Position numbers and translations under genes: made by a program | Origin: Nonomuraea polychroma | Lineage (GTDB): Bacteria; Actinomycetota; Actinomycetes; Streptosporangiales; Streptosporangiaceae | Assembly (NCBI RefSeq): GCF_004011505.1 | Contig: NZ_SAUN01000001.1 | Coordinates: forward strand, 1,178,001-1,242,000 | Length of the DNA stretch: 64,000 nucleotides | Direction of reading: 5' to 3' | In this document: one piece after another, positions 51,460 to 60,340 of the stretch | Layout: each line of letters opens with the position of its first letter | Numbering within the stretch: position 1 is the first letter of the stretch | The notes under the pieces: generated by a model | What the model was told of the DNA's origin: nothing | What the model saw: the letters and a program-made list of their open reading frames with translations, nothing else | The model's database searches: none

Positions 51460-52692
51460 TTACACCGAGACGCGCACCGGGAGCGACTCCAGGCTGCGCA
51501 TCACGATGCTCTGCCGCCACCGCAGCTCTCCGGGATCGACGGCCAGCTCGAACGAGCCGAAGCGGCGCAGGAGCGTGCCGATGGCCAGCTCGCCCTCCAG
51601 CTTCGCCAGGGGTGCGCCGATGCAGTGGTGGATGCCGCGGCCGAAGGCGAGGTGCCGGTGATTCTCCTGCCGCGTCAGATCGAGCCGGTCCCCGTCGCCG
51701 AAGACGTTCTCGTCCCGGTTGGCCGAGCCGAGGACCACACTGACGAAGCTGCCCTTCGGGATGAACGTGCCGGCGATCTCCATGTCCTCGACCGCCCATC
51801 GGGCGCTGGCCCGCTCCAAGGGAGCGTCGTAGCGCAGGAACTCGTCGATCGCGTCCGGGAGCATGGCTGGCGAGTCGCGCAGCAGCTTGAGCTGGTCGGG
51901 GTGGCGCACCAGGGCGAGCATGCCGTTGGCGATGAGGTTGACCGTGGTGTCGTGCCCGGCGATGATCATCAGGATGGCGGTGCCGATGAGCTCGTCGGGG
52001 GAGAGCCTGTCGTCCTCCGCGGCCACAGCCAGTGCGCTGAACAGGTCGTCGCCTGGGTCGGCCTTCTTGGCCTCCATCAGCGTGGCCAGGTAACCGCTGA
52101 ACTCGCGTGCCCCTTCGGCCTTGCCCGGCGCGCCCAGCGGCAACAGCACGGCCTGCGACCAGGCGCGGAACTTGTCCTTGTCGGCCAGTGGAATGCCGAG
52201 CAGCTCGGCGATCACGGCCATCGGCAGCGGGAACGCGTAGTCGGCCACGAGATCGACCACGCCGCGCCCGTTCTCCAGCCGGCCGGCGAGGTCGTCCGCC
52301 AGCTGGTCGGCCAGCGCCTGGATGTGCTCGCGCATGCGTTCCACGCGGCGCACGGTGAACTCCTTGGACACCAGCCGGCGTAGCCGGGTGTGCTCTGGCG
52401 GATCGCTGGCCAGCATCTGCCCCGCGAGCTTGGCGCCGCCCTCCTTGGGCAGCGGGACGCCGCTGGCGGCCAGCATCGCCGCGCCGTGCCGCGGGTCCTT
52501 GGCCAGGCGGGCGTCGCACAACGCCTCCTTGGCGTCCTCGAACCGCGTGACGAGGTAGACGTCCATCCCGTTGCCCTGCCGGACTTTGGCGACGGGGCAC
52601 TCTTTCCGCAGCTGGGCGTAGAACGAATATGGGTCTTCTCCGCCGCCGTTCACGTCTGAGATGTTTACATTCCGCGCGTCCTGTGCGGTCAT
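51460..52692 (-). CDS. Cytochrome P450
   Basis: The 410-residue soluble bacterial P450 has the I-helix oxygen-binding motif IIAGHDTT, the K-helix EFLR (ExxR) and the heme loop FGRGIHHCIGAPLAK with the Cys ligand. These make it a CYP107/CYP105-like tailoring oxidase, most likely hydroxylating or epoxidising the polyketide chain, as TamI and SlgO1 do in other tetramic acid pathways. I start at ATG 52692 because GGAGG lies seven bases upstream. The in-frame ATG at 52722 would add ten residues without a good ribosome-binding site. It is monocistronic, bounded by the 51394-51446 terminator. No ferredoxin gene is adjacent. Confidence 0.95.
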   Translation of the reverse strand: MTAQDARNVNISDVNGGGEDPYSFYAQLRKECPVAKVRQGNGMDVYLVTRFEDAKEALCDARLAKDPRHGAAMLAASGVPLPKEGGAKLAGQMLASDPPEHTRLRRLVSKEFTVRRVERMREHIQALADQLADDLAGRLENGRGVVDLVADYAFPLPMAVIAELLGIPLADKDKFRAWSQAVLLPLGAPGKAEGAREFSGYLATLMEAKKADPGDDLFSALAVAAEDDRLSPDELIGTAILMIIAGHDTTVNLIANGMLALVRHPDQLKLLRDSPAMLPDAIDEFLRYDAPLERASARWAVEDMEIAGTFIPKGSFVSVVLGSANRDENVFGDGDRLDLTRQENHRHLAFGRGIHHCIGAPLAKLEGELAIGTLLRRFGSFELAVDPGELRWRQSIVMRSLESLPVRVSV

Positions 52693-53000
52693 GGGAGTGC
52701 CTCCTCGGGGAAAGATATTCACGACCCTCGGAGAGAAGGGTTCCGCGTCAGATTAGTCGTTCCCGCCTAAGGGCCACTAAAGGCTTGATAAAGCGGGGGG
52801 ATGAAAAGCTGTCTCCTGAGATCGCCGGTGTTTTCCCTGGTCAGAGGCGACTTCTTGAGAGGTGGAAGACGATGGTGTGCAGGGCTGTACGGCGGCCGCC
52901 GCATCGTGCGAGTCTTGACATATCTGCGTCTGGCACGTACGTCTGCTTAAACGATATGGTGGCGCTGGACCATTCCGGGACAAAGATCTGAGGGGCGCTC
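52693..53000. other. 308-bp intergenic region between divergent P450 and aminotransferase genes
   Basis: I see no gene here. It holds a triple TTAG-type repeat facing the P450 (52767-52795). Facing the aminotransferase is a possible promoter, TTGACA at 52915-52920, 17 bp before TACGTC at 52938-52943; its -10 is weak. Local base composition is less GC-rich than in the genes, as expected for a regulatory region. Confidence 0.6.
52767..52795 (-). promoter_or_regulatory. Triple direct repeat upstream of the P450 gene
   Basis: On the plus strand CTAAGG (52767), CTAAAG (52777) and ATAAAG (52788) repeat at 10 and 11 bp, so on the P450 coding strand they read CTTTAT, CTTTAG, CCTTAG. The array lies 75-103 bp before the P450 start. 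Helical-phase direct repeats of this kind are typical of SARP binding sites. It is the longest example of the motif in the window. Confidence 0.5.
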
Positions 53001-54122
53001 GTGGCAATTCGCGTGTGGGACTACCGTCAGGAGTACGAGAATGAGCGGGCCGACATTCTCGACGCGGTGGAAACCGTGTTCAACTCGGGCTGGCTCATCC
53101 TGGGAAAGAGCGTCGAGGGCTTCGAGCGCGAATTCGCCGAATACCACGGCGCCGGCTATTGCACGACCGTGGACAACGGGACCAACGCCATCAAGCTAGG
53201 CCTCGAGGCCCTCGGCGTCGGCCCCGGCGACGAGGTCATCACCGTCTCGAACACCGCGGCGCCCACCGTGGTCGCCATCGACGGCGCCCGGGCGACCCCG
53301 GTCTTCGTGGACGTCCGCGAGGAGGACTTCCTCATGGACGTCAGCCAGGTGAAGGACGCGATCACCCCGCGGACCAAGGCGCTGCTGCCTGTGCACCTGT
53401 ACGGCCAGTGCGCCGACATGGCGCCGCTGCGCCGGCTGGCCGACGAGCACGGGCTGAAGATCATCGAGGATTGCGCGCAGGCGCACGGGGCACGCCACCA
53501 CGGCGAGGTCGCCGGCTCCATGGGCGATGCGGCTGCGTTCTCCTTCTACCCCACCAAGGTCCTGGGGGCTTACGGTGACGGCGGCGCCGTCGTGACCTCC
53601 GACCCCGAGGTGGACCACAACATGCGCCAGTTGCGGTACTACGGCATGGAGACCGTGTACTACGTCGTGCGCACGCCGGGGCACAACTCCCGGCTGGACG
53701 AGGTCCAGGCCGAGATCCTGCTGCGGAAGCTGCGTCGGCTCGACGCCTACATCGAGGGGCGCCGGGCCGTGGCGCGGCGCTATGCGGAGGGCCTGGCCGA
53801 CGTCGCCGGGCCAGGCGGGCTCATCCTGCCGTCCGTGGCGCCAGGCAACGAGCACGTCTACTACGTGTACGTGGTCAGGCACCCGGAGCGGGACAAGATC
53901 ATCGAAGAGATGAAAAAGTATGACATCGAGCTGAACATTAGCTATCCGTGGCCTGTCCACACGATGACCGGATTCGAGCACCTCGGCTACGCCAAGGGGT
54001 CGCTACCCGTCACCGAACGGCTCGCGGACGAGGTCTTCTCGCTGCCCATGTATCCGGCGCTGTCCGAGGACACCCAGGAGCTGATCATCACGTCGCTCCG
54101 GGACGTGCTGTCCCGGCTCTGA
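53001..54122 (+). CDS. dTDP-3-keto-6-deoxyhexose 3-aminotransferase (TylB/DesV/EvaB-like)
   Basis: PLP-dependent DegT/DnrJ/EryC1 enzyme of 373 residues, very close to TylB in pattern. It shares [20 protein letters not shown] at the N-terminus, [15 protein letters not shown], the PLP Asp in [11 protein letters not shown], the PLP Lys in [15 protein letters not shown] near residue 190, and [14 protein letters not shown]. The family installs an amino group at C3 of a 3-keto-6-deoxysugar. No 3,4-ketoisomerase (Tyl1a type) is present, so the substrate is probably the 3,4-diketo product of the 2,3-dehydratase, as for EvaB. GTG start with GAGGGG upstream. It heads the plus-strand group with ccr and the thioesterase. 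Confidence 0.93.
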   Translation: MAIRVWDYRQEYENERADILDAVETVFNSGWLILGKSVEGFEREFAEYHGAGYCTTVDNGTNAIKLGLEALGVGPGDEVITVSNTAAPTVVAIDGARATPVFVDVREEDFLMDVSQVKDAITPRTKALLPVHLYGQCADMAPLRRLADEHGLKIIEDCAQAHGARHHGEVAGSMGDAAAFSFYPTKVLGAYGDGGAVVTSDPEVDHNMRQLRYYGMETVYYVVRTPGHNSRLDEVQAEILLRKLRRLDAYIEGRRAVARRYAEGLADVAGPGGLILPSVAPGNEHVYYVYVVRHPERDKIIEEMKKYDIELNISYPWPVHTMTGFEHLGYAKGSLPVTERLADEVFSLPMYPALSEDTQELIITSLRDVLSRL

Positions 54123-54168
54123 CGGCACCAGTAAATCGATCCACGTCACTCCCGAGGAGCGGGGCAAC

Positions 54169-55512
54169 GTGCAAGAGATCATCGACACCATCCTTTCCGG
54201 CGAGGCCGTATCAAAGGACTTCGCGAACCTGGCGATCCCGGAGGCCTACCGGGGCAACGTCCTGCTCAAGGAGGACATCGGCATCTTCGACGGAGTGCCC
54301 TCCGCGGACAAGGACCCCCGCAAGTCGGTGCACCTGCGGGACGTGCCGACCCCCGAGCTCGGGCTGGGCGAGGCGTTGGTCGCGGTCATGGCCAGCTCCG
54401 TCAACTACAACACCGTCTGGTCCTCGATCTTCGAGCCGGTGCCGACGTTCGGCTTCCTGGAGCGCTACGGCCGGCGCAACGAGCTGGCCAGACGGCACGA
54501 TCTGCCGTATCACGTCATCGGCTCAGACATGGCCGGGGTGGTCCTGCGTACCGGGGCGGGCGTGAACGCGTGGAAGCCGGGCGACGAGGTCGTCGCCCAC
54601 TGCCTGTCCGTCGAGCTGGAGTCGCCCGACGGCCACGGCGACACAATGCTCGACTCCGAGCAGCGCGTCTGGGGCTTCGAGACCAACTTCGGCGGCCTCG
54701 CCGAGATCGCGCTCGTCAAGGCCAACCAGCTCATGCCCAAACCCCCGCACCTGACGTGGGAGGAGGCCGCGAGCTCCGGGCTGGTCAACTCGACCGCGTA
54801 CCGGCAGCTGGTGTCCAGGAACGGCGCCGGCATGAAGCAGGGCGACAACGTGCTGATCTGGGGCGCCAGCGGCGGGCTCGGCTCGTATGCCACCCAGCTG
54901 GCGCTCGTCGGCGGCGCGAACCCGATCTGCGTGGTCTCCAGCGAGGAGAAGGCCGGCATCTGCCGCGCCATGGGCGCCGAGGCGATCATCGATCGCCAGG
55001 CCGAGGACTACCGGTTCTGGAGCGACGAGCGTACCCAGGACCCGAAGGAGTGGCGGCGCTTCGGCAAGCGAATCCGCGAGCTGACCGGCGGCGAGGACGT
55101 CGACATCGTCTTCGAGCACCCGGGGCGCGAGACCTTCGGCGCGAGCGTGTACGTGGCCCGCAAGGGCGGCACGATCGTCACCTGCGCCTCCACCTCCGGC
55201 TACATGCACGAGTTCGACAACCGCTACCTGTGGATGTCGCTCAAGCGGATCATCGGCTCGCACTTCGCCAACTACCGCGAGGCGTGGGAGGCCAACCGCC
55301 TGATCGTCAAGGGGAAGATCCATCCGACGCTCTCCACCGTGTACCCGCTGGAGCAGGCCGGCCAGGCCGCCCACGACGTGCACCGTAATCTGCACAAGGG
55401 CAAGGTCGGCGTGCTGGCGCTCGCGCCGCGCGAAGGCCTTGGCGTCCGCGACGAGGAGTCGCGGTCCAAGCACATCGACGCCATCAACCGCTATCGCACG
55501 GACCGGCACTGA
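54169..55512 (+). CDS. ccr: Crotonyl-CoA carboxylase/reductase
   Basis: NADPH-dependent reductive carboxylase that converts crotonyl-CoA to ethylmalonyl-CoA. The 447-residue MDR-family protein has the N-terminal family block EAYRGNVLLKEDIGIF, the NADPH loop LIWGASGGLGSYA and VFEHPGRETFGASVY. The residues reported to bind CO2 in the Kitasatospora enzyme are all present at matching positions: Asn79 in SSVNYNTV, Phe170 and Glu171 in WGFETNFGG, and His365 in IGSHFANYRE. It supplies the extender unit for module 3, whose AT carries the ethylmalonyl-type TAGH motif. GTG start with GAGGAG upstream; the thioesterase gene follows within 15 bp. Confidence 0.96.
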   Translation: MQEIIDTILSGEAVSKDFANLAIPEAYRGNVLLKEDIGIFDGVPSADKDPRKSVHLRDVPTPELGLGEALVAVMASSVNYNTVWSSIFEPVPTFGFLERYGRRNELARRHDLPYHVIGSDMAGVVLRTGAGVNAWKPGDEVVAHCLSVELESPDGHGDTMLDSEQRVWGFETNFGGLAEIALVKANQLMPKPPHLTWEEAASSGLVNSTAYRQLVSRNGAGMKQGDNVLIWGASGGLGSYATQLALVGGANPICVVSSEEKAGICRAMGAEAIIDRQAEDYRFWSDERTQDPKEWRRFGKRIRELTGGEDVDIVFEHPGRETFGASVYVARKGGTIVTCASTSGYMHEFDNRYLWMSLKRIIGSHFANYREAWEANRLIVKGKIHPTLSTVYPLEQAGQAAHDVHRNLHKGKVGVLALAPREGLGVRDEESRSKHIDAINRYRTDRH

Positions 55513-55526
55513 GAGCAGGGGGCTTG

Positions 55527-56288
55527 GTGAGCACCAACGGAGAATGGGTCCGCCGTTTCCACGCGGCGGACGGCAGCGGCGTGCGGCTGGTCGTCTTCCC
55601 GCACGCCGGCGGTTCGGCGAGCTACTACTTCGCGATGTCGCAGGGGCTGGCGCCGGGTGTGGAGACGGTGGTGCTGCAGTACCCGGGGCGCCAGGACCGC
55701 TTCGCCGAAGGCTGCATCGACGACCTCGGCACGCTGGCCGACCGGGCATTCGACGCGCTGCGCGGCTGGGATGATCGACCGCTGGCGTTCTTCGGCCACA
55801 GCATGGGCTCTATCGTGGCCTTCGAGGTGGCACGGAGATTCCAAGAGCGTGGAGGCGGGCCGCCGGCCTGGTTGTTCGCCTCCGGCTACCCGGCTCCCTC
55901 GCGGCTGCGCGGGGGAGACGTGCACCTGCGCGACGACGCCGGCATCGTGGCCGAGCTGACCGCGGTGGGCGGCATCGACCCGGCCTGGCTGAAGGACGAG
56001 GGCCTGCTCGCCACCATCATGCCGCCGTTGCGCGGCGACTACACGGCGATCGAGACGCATCCGCGCACGTACGGGGTCCGGCTCGACTGCCCCATCACCG
56101 CGCTGGTCGCGCAGGCCGACCCGTACACGACCGTCGCCGAGTCGGAGTCCTGGCGGGAGCACACCTCCCGCGCGTTCGACCTGCGCGTCTACCCGGGCGG
56201 CCACTTCTATCTGGAGCAGCACCGGGCGGAGCTGGTGGACACGATCGCCGCCACGCTCAAGGGCGTGGCGGCGGGCGCTAGACCGTGA
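55527..56288 (+). CDS. Type II thioesterase (editing)
   Basis: The stand-alone alpha/beta-hydrolase of about 253 residues removes aberrant acyl groups from PKS and NRPS carrier proteins. Visible are VVFPHAGGSASYY near the N-terminus, the nucleophile GHSMGS near residue 93, the Asp region ALVAQADPYT and the catalytic His in YPGGHFYLEQH. The start is GTG 55527 (a TTG one codon earlier is less likely), with GCAGGGGG upstream. It overlaps the convergent aminotransferase gene by 11 bp at the 3' end, with no hairpin between them. Confidence 0.93.
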   Translation: MSTNGEWVRRFHAADGSGVRLVVFPHAGGSASYYFAMSQGLAPGVETVVLQYPGRQDRFAEGCIDDLGTLADRAFDALRGWDDRPLAFFGHSMGSIVAFEVARRFQERGGGPPAWLFASGYPAPSRLRGGDVHLRDDAGIVAELTAVGGIDPAWLKDEGLLATIMPPLRGDYTAIETHPRTYGVRLDCPITALVAQADPYTTVAESESWREHTSRAFDLRVYPGGHFYLEQHRAELVDTIAATLKGVAAGARP

Positions 56289-57438
56289 CGACCTCTGCCG
56301 GCTGGACGCGGTACGAGGTGATCGCCTCGACGACCTCGTCCACGTCGGCCTCGGTCAGCCCCGTGTAGAGCGGCAGCCGTACCACCTGGTCGGCGGCGCG
56401 CTCGGTCACGGGGCAGCCGCCGACCGCGGTGCGGCCGTAGCGCAACCCCGCCGGGGCGCTGTGCAGAGGCTGGTAGTGCGGCGTCGCCTGGACTCCGCGC
56501 TCGGCGAGGTGGGCGCGGAAGGCCTCGCGGTTCTCGGCGTCGGGGAGCAGCAGGTAGTAGATGTGCGCCGGCTGCCGGCACCCGTCGGGTACGGTCGGCT
56601 GGACGACTCCGGACTCGGCCGCCCAGTCGGCCAGCCGCTCGTGGTAGGCGTCCCACACCTGCAGGCGGCGCTCCTGGATCTCGCCGAAGCGCTCGAGCTG
56701 AGCGGTCAGGAAGGCGGCGAGCAGCTCGGACGGCAGGTAGCTGGAGCCGAGGTCGACCCAGTGGTACTTGTCGATCGTGCCCCGGTAGTACTGCGTCCGG
56801 TTGGTACCCTTCTCGCGGATGATCTCGGCGGGCTCGACCAGGTCCTCCTGGTTCACCACCAGCGCGCCGCCCTCGCCGCAGTGCACGTTCTTCGTCGAGT
56901 GGAAGCTCTGCGTGGCCAGCGCGCCGATCGAGCCGAGCGGCCGGCCGTAGTAGGTCCCGCCCAGCCCGTGGGCGTTGTCCTCGACCACGGCCAGCCCGTA
57001 GCGTCCGGCCAGCTTCATGATGGCGTCCATGTCGCAGGCCACGCCGGCGTAGTGGACGACGACGACGGCCTTGGTGCGCTCGGTGATCTCCTCCTCGATG
57101 AGCCGTTCGTCGAGGTTGAGCGTGTCGGGACGGCTGTCCACGAAGACAGGGACCGCGCCGCGGACGGCGTAGGCGTTCGCGGTGGAGGGGAACGTGAACG
57201 AGGGCATGATGACCTCGTCGCCCGGGCTCAGCCGCAGCAGCAGTCCCGTCATGTCCAGCGCGTGCGAGCAGGACGTGGTCAGCAGCGCGGCGCCGGTCCC
57301 GATCATCTCCTTGAGCAGGGCCGAGGCCCGGGCCGTGAACGGCCCGTCGCCTTCCAGCGTCCCGCCGGACATCGCCGTGGCCATGTATCCGGACTCCGCA
57401 CCCGTCAGGTACGGCCGGTTGAAGGGAATCCTGTTCAT
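56278..57438 (-). CDS. dTDP-4-keto-6-deoxyhexose 4-aminotransferase (WecE/RffA-like)
   Basis: The 386-residue PLP enzyme closely follows Escherichia coli WecE: IPFNRPYLTGAESGYMATAM at the N-terminus, PGDEVIMPSFTFPSTANAYA, VVHYAGVACDMDAIM, PLP Lys in SFHSTKNVHCGEGGA, IREKGTNRTQYYRG and PLYTGLTE at the end. It transaminates a 4-keto-6-deoxysugar at C4. This is a second, regiochemically different aminotransferase beside the TylB-like enzyme. WecE itself uses the 2-hydroxy sugar; here the natural substrate may be 2-deoxy. The start ATG 57438 overlaps the stop of the upstream glycosyltransferase by 4 bp, so the pair probably makes and attaches one sugar. Confidence 0.92.
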   Translation of the reverse strand: MNRIPFNRPYLTGAESGYMATAMSGGTLEGDGPFTARASALLKEMIGTGAALLTTSCSHALDMTGLLLRLSPGDEVIMPSFTFPSTANAYAVRGAVPVFVDSRPDTLNLDERLIEEEITERTKAVVVVHYAGVACDMDAIMKLAGRYGLAVVEDNAHGLGGTYYGRPLGSIGALATQSFHSTKNVHCGEGGALVVNQEDLVEPAEIIREKGTNRTQYYRGTIDKYHWVDLGSSYLPSELLAAFLTAQLERFGEIQERRLQVWDAYHERLADWAAESGVVQPTVPDGCRQPAHIYYLLLPDAENREAFRAHLAERGVQATPHYQPLHSAPAGLRYGRTAVGGCPVTERAADQVVRLPLYTGLTEADVDEVVEAITSYRVQPAEVVTV

Positions 57439-58655
57439 CCCAGGAGCTCCTCGAGGTTGCCGACCACCTGGGCCGGGGCGGGCTGCGCGAGGTTCTCCTC
57501 CCGCAGGACGGCGGCGGCCTTGCGCTGGGCGCAGTCGCCGGCCAGCGCGACGGCCGCGGAGGCCACCTCGCCGGCGTCGATCGGGTCCGCGTCCACCGCG
57601 ACCGCGGCGCCGGCGTCGATCAGGCACTGCACCTCGTAGACCGCGCCGGGGTTGTACGGCACCACCACCTGCGGGACGCCGTGGTGGAGCGCGGTCATCG
57701 TGGTGCCCACGCCGCCGTGGTTCACCGACACCGCGCAGGTCGGCAGGACGATGTTCAGCGGCAGGTCCACCACGACCCGCACCCCGCCAGGCAGTTCCTC
57801 CAGGCCTGTCTGGTTCCAGGCCCGCACGGCCACCAGGGTCTCCACGTCCTCGGCGGCGAGCGCGCTGACCAGTGTGGCGAGCGGATGCGCCGACTCCCCG
57901 GCGCCGGGCGTGGTGTTCGACGTCAGCCAGGACACGCAGACCCGCGGCCGGTCGGCCGACTCACGCAGCCAGGCGGGGAGCGCTCCCGACCCGTTGAACG
58001 GGACGTAGCGGGCCGGCAGCCGCTTTGGGATGGCCGCGGCCTGCAGGCTGGGAGGCCCCGGCTCGATGCTCGCCACGGCCGGGTACGCTGCGGGCTCGAC
58101 CCCGCACAGGTCGTACAGGTCGCGCAGCTCGGCCGGCCACTTCCCGGGGTCGGCGCTGTAGCCGGGGAACTCGGTCAGCGTCCCCCGCTCGGGCAGCGGC
58201 CCCCACAGGTGATGGACGAGCGGCGCCCCGGCGGCCGCGGCGATCAGGGGAGCCACCAGCGTGATCGGGTCTGAGACGACCAGATCGGGGCGCCACGCCC
58301 GGGCGAACGGCGCGAGCTCGTCGAGCATTGCCGCCGCCGTTCGGACGTGCGGGAGTATCCGCAGCTCGGCATAGCGGCGAAACGCCTCGGGGGACATCGA
58401 CGAGACGTCGCCTGACGCGCTCGGGCCCTCCCCGGTCTCCCGCCGCACGATTTCCCCGGCCGCGGTGATGTTCGCCATCAGATCGTACGCGCCGCCGACG
58501 GGCACGGCTTGCAGGCCGGCGGCCACGATGGAGTCGACGACTGGCGGCTGGCCGGCCACGTACACCTCATGGCCGGCGCTCTGGAACGCCCAGGCCAGCG
58601 GCGCCATCGGGTAGAAGTGACTGGGCACGGCGGCCGGAATGAAGAGTACGCGCAT
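57435..58655 (-). CDS. Glycosyltransferase, GT-B, deoxysugar type (third of three)
   Basis: The 406-residue paralogue begins RVLFIPAAVPSHFYPMAPLA. Its donor domain has RVCVSWLTSNTTPG and VLPTCAVSVNHGGVGTTMTA, followed by GVPQVVVPYNPG. It has the canonical His-Gly-Gly donor loop, which is altered in the other two. Translational coupling to the WecE-like 4-aminotransferase suggests it transfers the 4-amino-6-deoxysugar. Candidate regulator half-sites lie 43 and 65 bp before the start in the shared divergent promoter. Confidence 0.91.
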   Translation of the reverse strand: MRVLFIPAAVPSHFYPMAPLAWAFQSAGHEVYVAGQPPVVDSIVAAGLQAVPVGGAYDLMANITAAGEIVRRETGEGPSASGDVSSMSPEAFRRYAELRILPHVRTAAAMLDELAPFARAWRPDLVVSDPITLVAPLIAAAAGAPLVHHLWGPLPERGTLTEFPGYSADPGKWPAELRDLYDLCGVEPAAYPAVASIEPGPPSLQAAAIPKRLPARYVPFNGSGALPAWLRESADRPRVCVSWLTSNTTPGAGESAHPLATLVSALAAEDVETLVAVRAWNQTGLEELPGGVRVVVDLPLNIVLPTCAVSVNHGGVGTTMTALHHGVPQVVVPYNPGAVYEVQCLIDAGAAVAVDADPIDAGEVASAAVALAGDCAQRKAAAVLREENLAQPAPAQVVGNLEELLG

Positions 58656-58697
58656 CGCCCCTCCGTCTAGTGTGTCGTGCCATCGCAGCAGGGAGCC

Positions 58698-58741
58698 CTA
58701 AAAGGGGGACGAAGCGCGTCTAAACCGGCGATTTTAGGGGT
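58698..58741. promoter_or_regulatory. Divergent promoter region with outward TTTAG/TAGGGG sites
   Basis: On the minus strand GTTTAG (58725-58720) and TTTTAG (58703-58698), 22 bp apart, face the glycosyltransferase at 58655. On the plus strand TTTTAGGGGTT (58732-58742) faces the phosphoesterase at 58779. The plus-strand site contains the full TAGGGGT seen in the core promoter, which links the TTTAG and TAGGGGT variants into one motif. Confidence 0.45.
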
Positions 58742-58778
58742 TGCCGGGCATCGGGCCGGTTGCGAGACTCGATGGTCT

Positions 58779-59615
58779 ATGACGGGGAAGTTGCTGGCCA
58801 TCAGCGATCTGCACGTTCACTACGAGGACAACAAGCGCGTCGTCGAGGCGTTGAGACCGGAGTCGGACGGCGACTGGCTGCTCCTTCCCGGCGACATCGG
58901 CGAGATGATCTCCGACGTCGAGTGGGCGTTGAATCTGCTCAGCGAGAGATTCTCGACGGTGGTGTGGGCACCGGGGAACCACGAGCTGTGGACCCACCCG
59001 GGAGATCCGGTACAGCTGCGCGGCGAGGAGCGGTACCGGCTCCTGGTGGAGACATGCCGCCGGTACGGGGTCGTGACTCCTGAGGACCCCTACCCGATCT
59101 GGGACGGGGAGGGCGGCCCCCTGGCCATCGCGCCGTTGTTCGTGTTGTACGACTACACCTTCAGAGCCGGGCACGCCACCAAGGAGGCCGCGCTGGAGGC
59201 GGCTTACGAGTCGGGAGTGGTGTGCACGGACGAGTTCCTCCTGCATCCTGACCCGTACCCGAGCCGGGAGGCGTGGTGCCGGGCCCGGCTGGAGATCACC
59301 GAGAGGCGGCTGGCCGAGCTGCCCGGCGACCTGCCGATCATCCTGGTCAATCACTTCCCGCTCGTCCGGCGGCCCACGGAGATCCTGAGATATCCGGAGT
59401 TCGCCCTGTGGTGCGGCACGGAGGCCACGGCCGCGTGGCTGCGGCGCTACCACGTGGTCGCCACCGTCTACGGGCACCTGCACATCCCCCGGCTGATCGT
59501 GCAGGACGGGCTGCCGCACTACGAGGTCTCGCTCGGCTACCCGCGGGAGTGGCGACCTCGCCCGTCCGCGCCCGGGCTGACGACGATCCTTCCCCAGCCG
59601 GCTGCAGTGGCGTAG
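58779..59615 (+). CDS. Metallophosphoesterase next to PPTase, PptH-like 4'-phosphopantetheinyl hydrolase
   Basis: The 278-residue calcineurin-like phosphoesterase carries the expected metal-binding motifs in order: ISDLHVHY (DxH), LLPGDIGE (GDxxE-type), APGNHELW (GNHE), LVNHFPLV and VYGHLHIP (GHxH). It lies 12 bp upstream of the phosphopantetheinyl transferase. The same pairing is known in mycobacteria, where PptH (Rv2795c) removes 4'-phosphopantetheine from carrier proteins and opposes PptT (Rv2794c). By position and fold I infer the same activity on the ACPs and PCP of this cluster. The start ATG 58779 has no strong ribosome-binding site. A longer reading from 58677 is unlikely because it would span the divergent promoter. 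Confidence 0.82.
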   Translation: MTGKLLAISDLHVHYEDNKRVVEALRPESDGDWLLLPGDIGEMISDVEWALNLLSERFSTVVWAPGNHELWTHPGDPVQLRGEERYRLLVETCRRYGVVTPEDPYPIWDGEGGPLAIAPLFVLYDYTFRAGHATKEAALEAAYESGVVCTDEFLLHPDPYPSREAWCRARLEITERRLAELPGDLPIILVNHFPLVRRPTEILRYPEFALWCGTEATAAWLRRYHVVATVYGHLHIPRLIVQDGLPHYEVSLGYPREWRPRPSAPGLTTILPQPAAVA

Positions 59616-59627
59616 GGGGTCGAGCCG

Positions 59628-60293
59628 GTGATCGAGGAGATCCTGCCGCGTGAGGTCGTTTCCGTGGAGTCGTTCGGAGACCTCGACGAGGAGCTGTTCC
59701 CCGAGGAGGAGGCGGCGATCGCGCGGGCGGTGGACAAGCGGCGGCGCGAGTTCGCCACCGTCCGCGCCTGCGCGCGCCACGCGCTCGCCCGTCTCGGCCG
59801 CCCCCCTGTGCCGCTGTTACCGGGGGAGCGGGGTGCGCCCCGCTGGCCGCACGGCGTCGTCGGAAGTATGACCCACTGCGAGGGCTACCGCGGTGCGGCC
59901 GTGGCCATGGACGACGACATGCTGACCGTGGGGCTCGACGCCGAGCCCCACGCCCCCCTGCCCGACGGCGTGCTCGGGGCCGTCTCGCTCGACAGTGAAC
60001 GCCGCATGCTCGCCGAGCTGGCGGCCGCGGCCGGGGACGTGTGCTGGGACCGGCTGCTGTTCAGCGCGAAGGAGTCGGTGTACAAGGCGTGGTATCCGCT
60101 CGTCGGGAAAATGCTGGACTTCGACGAGGCCGAACTCGACTTCGACCCGTCCGGCGCCTTCCGGGCACGCCTGCTGGTCCCCGGCCCGCTGGTGAACGGC
60201 GCGCAGCTGACCGGCTTCCACGGCCGCTGGCTGGTGCGCGACGGGCTGGTCATGACGGCCATCGCGGTCGCGGCGCAGGCCTCGCCCGCATAA
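59628..60293 (+). CDS. 4'-phosphopantetheinyl transferase (Sfp/PptT-type)
   Basis: The 221-residue EntD/Sfp-class enzyme transfers phosphopantetheine from CoA to the conserved Ser of PKS ACPs and the NRPS PCP. It shows WPHGVVGSMTHCEGY near residue 75, the Mg-binding VGLDAEPHAPLP near residue 105, and the family signature FSAKESVYKAWYP near residue 150. The start is GTG 59628, following AGGGGG. Presence inside the cluster suggests dedicated activation of its seven carrier domains. Confidence 0.95.
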   Translation: MIEEILPREVVSVESFGDLDEELFPEEEAAIARAVDKRRREFATVRACARHALARLGRPPVPLLPGERGAPRWPHGVVGSMTHCEGYRGAAVAMDDDMLTVGLDAEPHAPLPDGVLGAVSLDSERRMLAELAAAAGDVCWDRLLFSAKESVYKAWYPLVGKMLDFDEAELDFDPSGAFRARLLVPGPLVNGAQLTGFHGRWLVRDGLVMTAIAVAAQASPA

Positions 60294-60302
60294 TGCTGCG
60301 GT

Positions 60303-60318
60303 TTTAGCGGCGATTTAG
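60303..60318 (+). promoter_or_regulatory. Direct repeat just upstream of the sugar C-methyltransferase
   Basis: TTTAGCGGCGATTTAG has two TTTAG half-sites exactly 11 bp apart, ending only 22 bp before the ATG at 60341. A -10-like TAAGTT follows at 60329-60334. No Shine-Dalgarno sequence is visible, so transcription may start at or near the ATG. Confidence 0.5.
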
Positions 60319-60340
60319 GAATAATGCCTAAGTTGCTCCC

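Noticed and set aside
48497..52600. Minus-strand frame of over 1300 codons opposite the LAL and through the P450
   Set aside because: It runs across two convergent genes and their terminator and is low-complexity. The LAL and P450 frames have full motif support.
57439..57627. N-terminal extension of the WecE-like aminotransferase
   Set aside because: It overlaps the glycosyltransferase gene and reads as Arg/Gly-rich. WecE homologues start at IPFN, matching ATG 57438.
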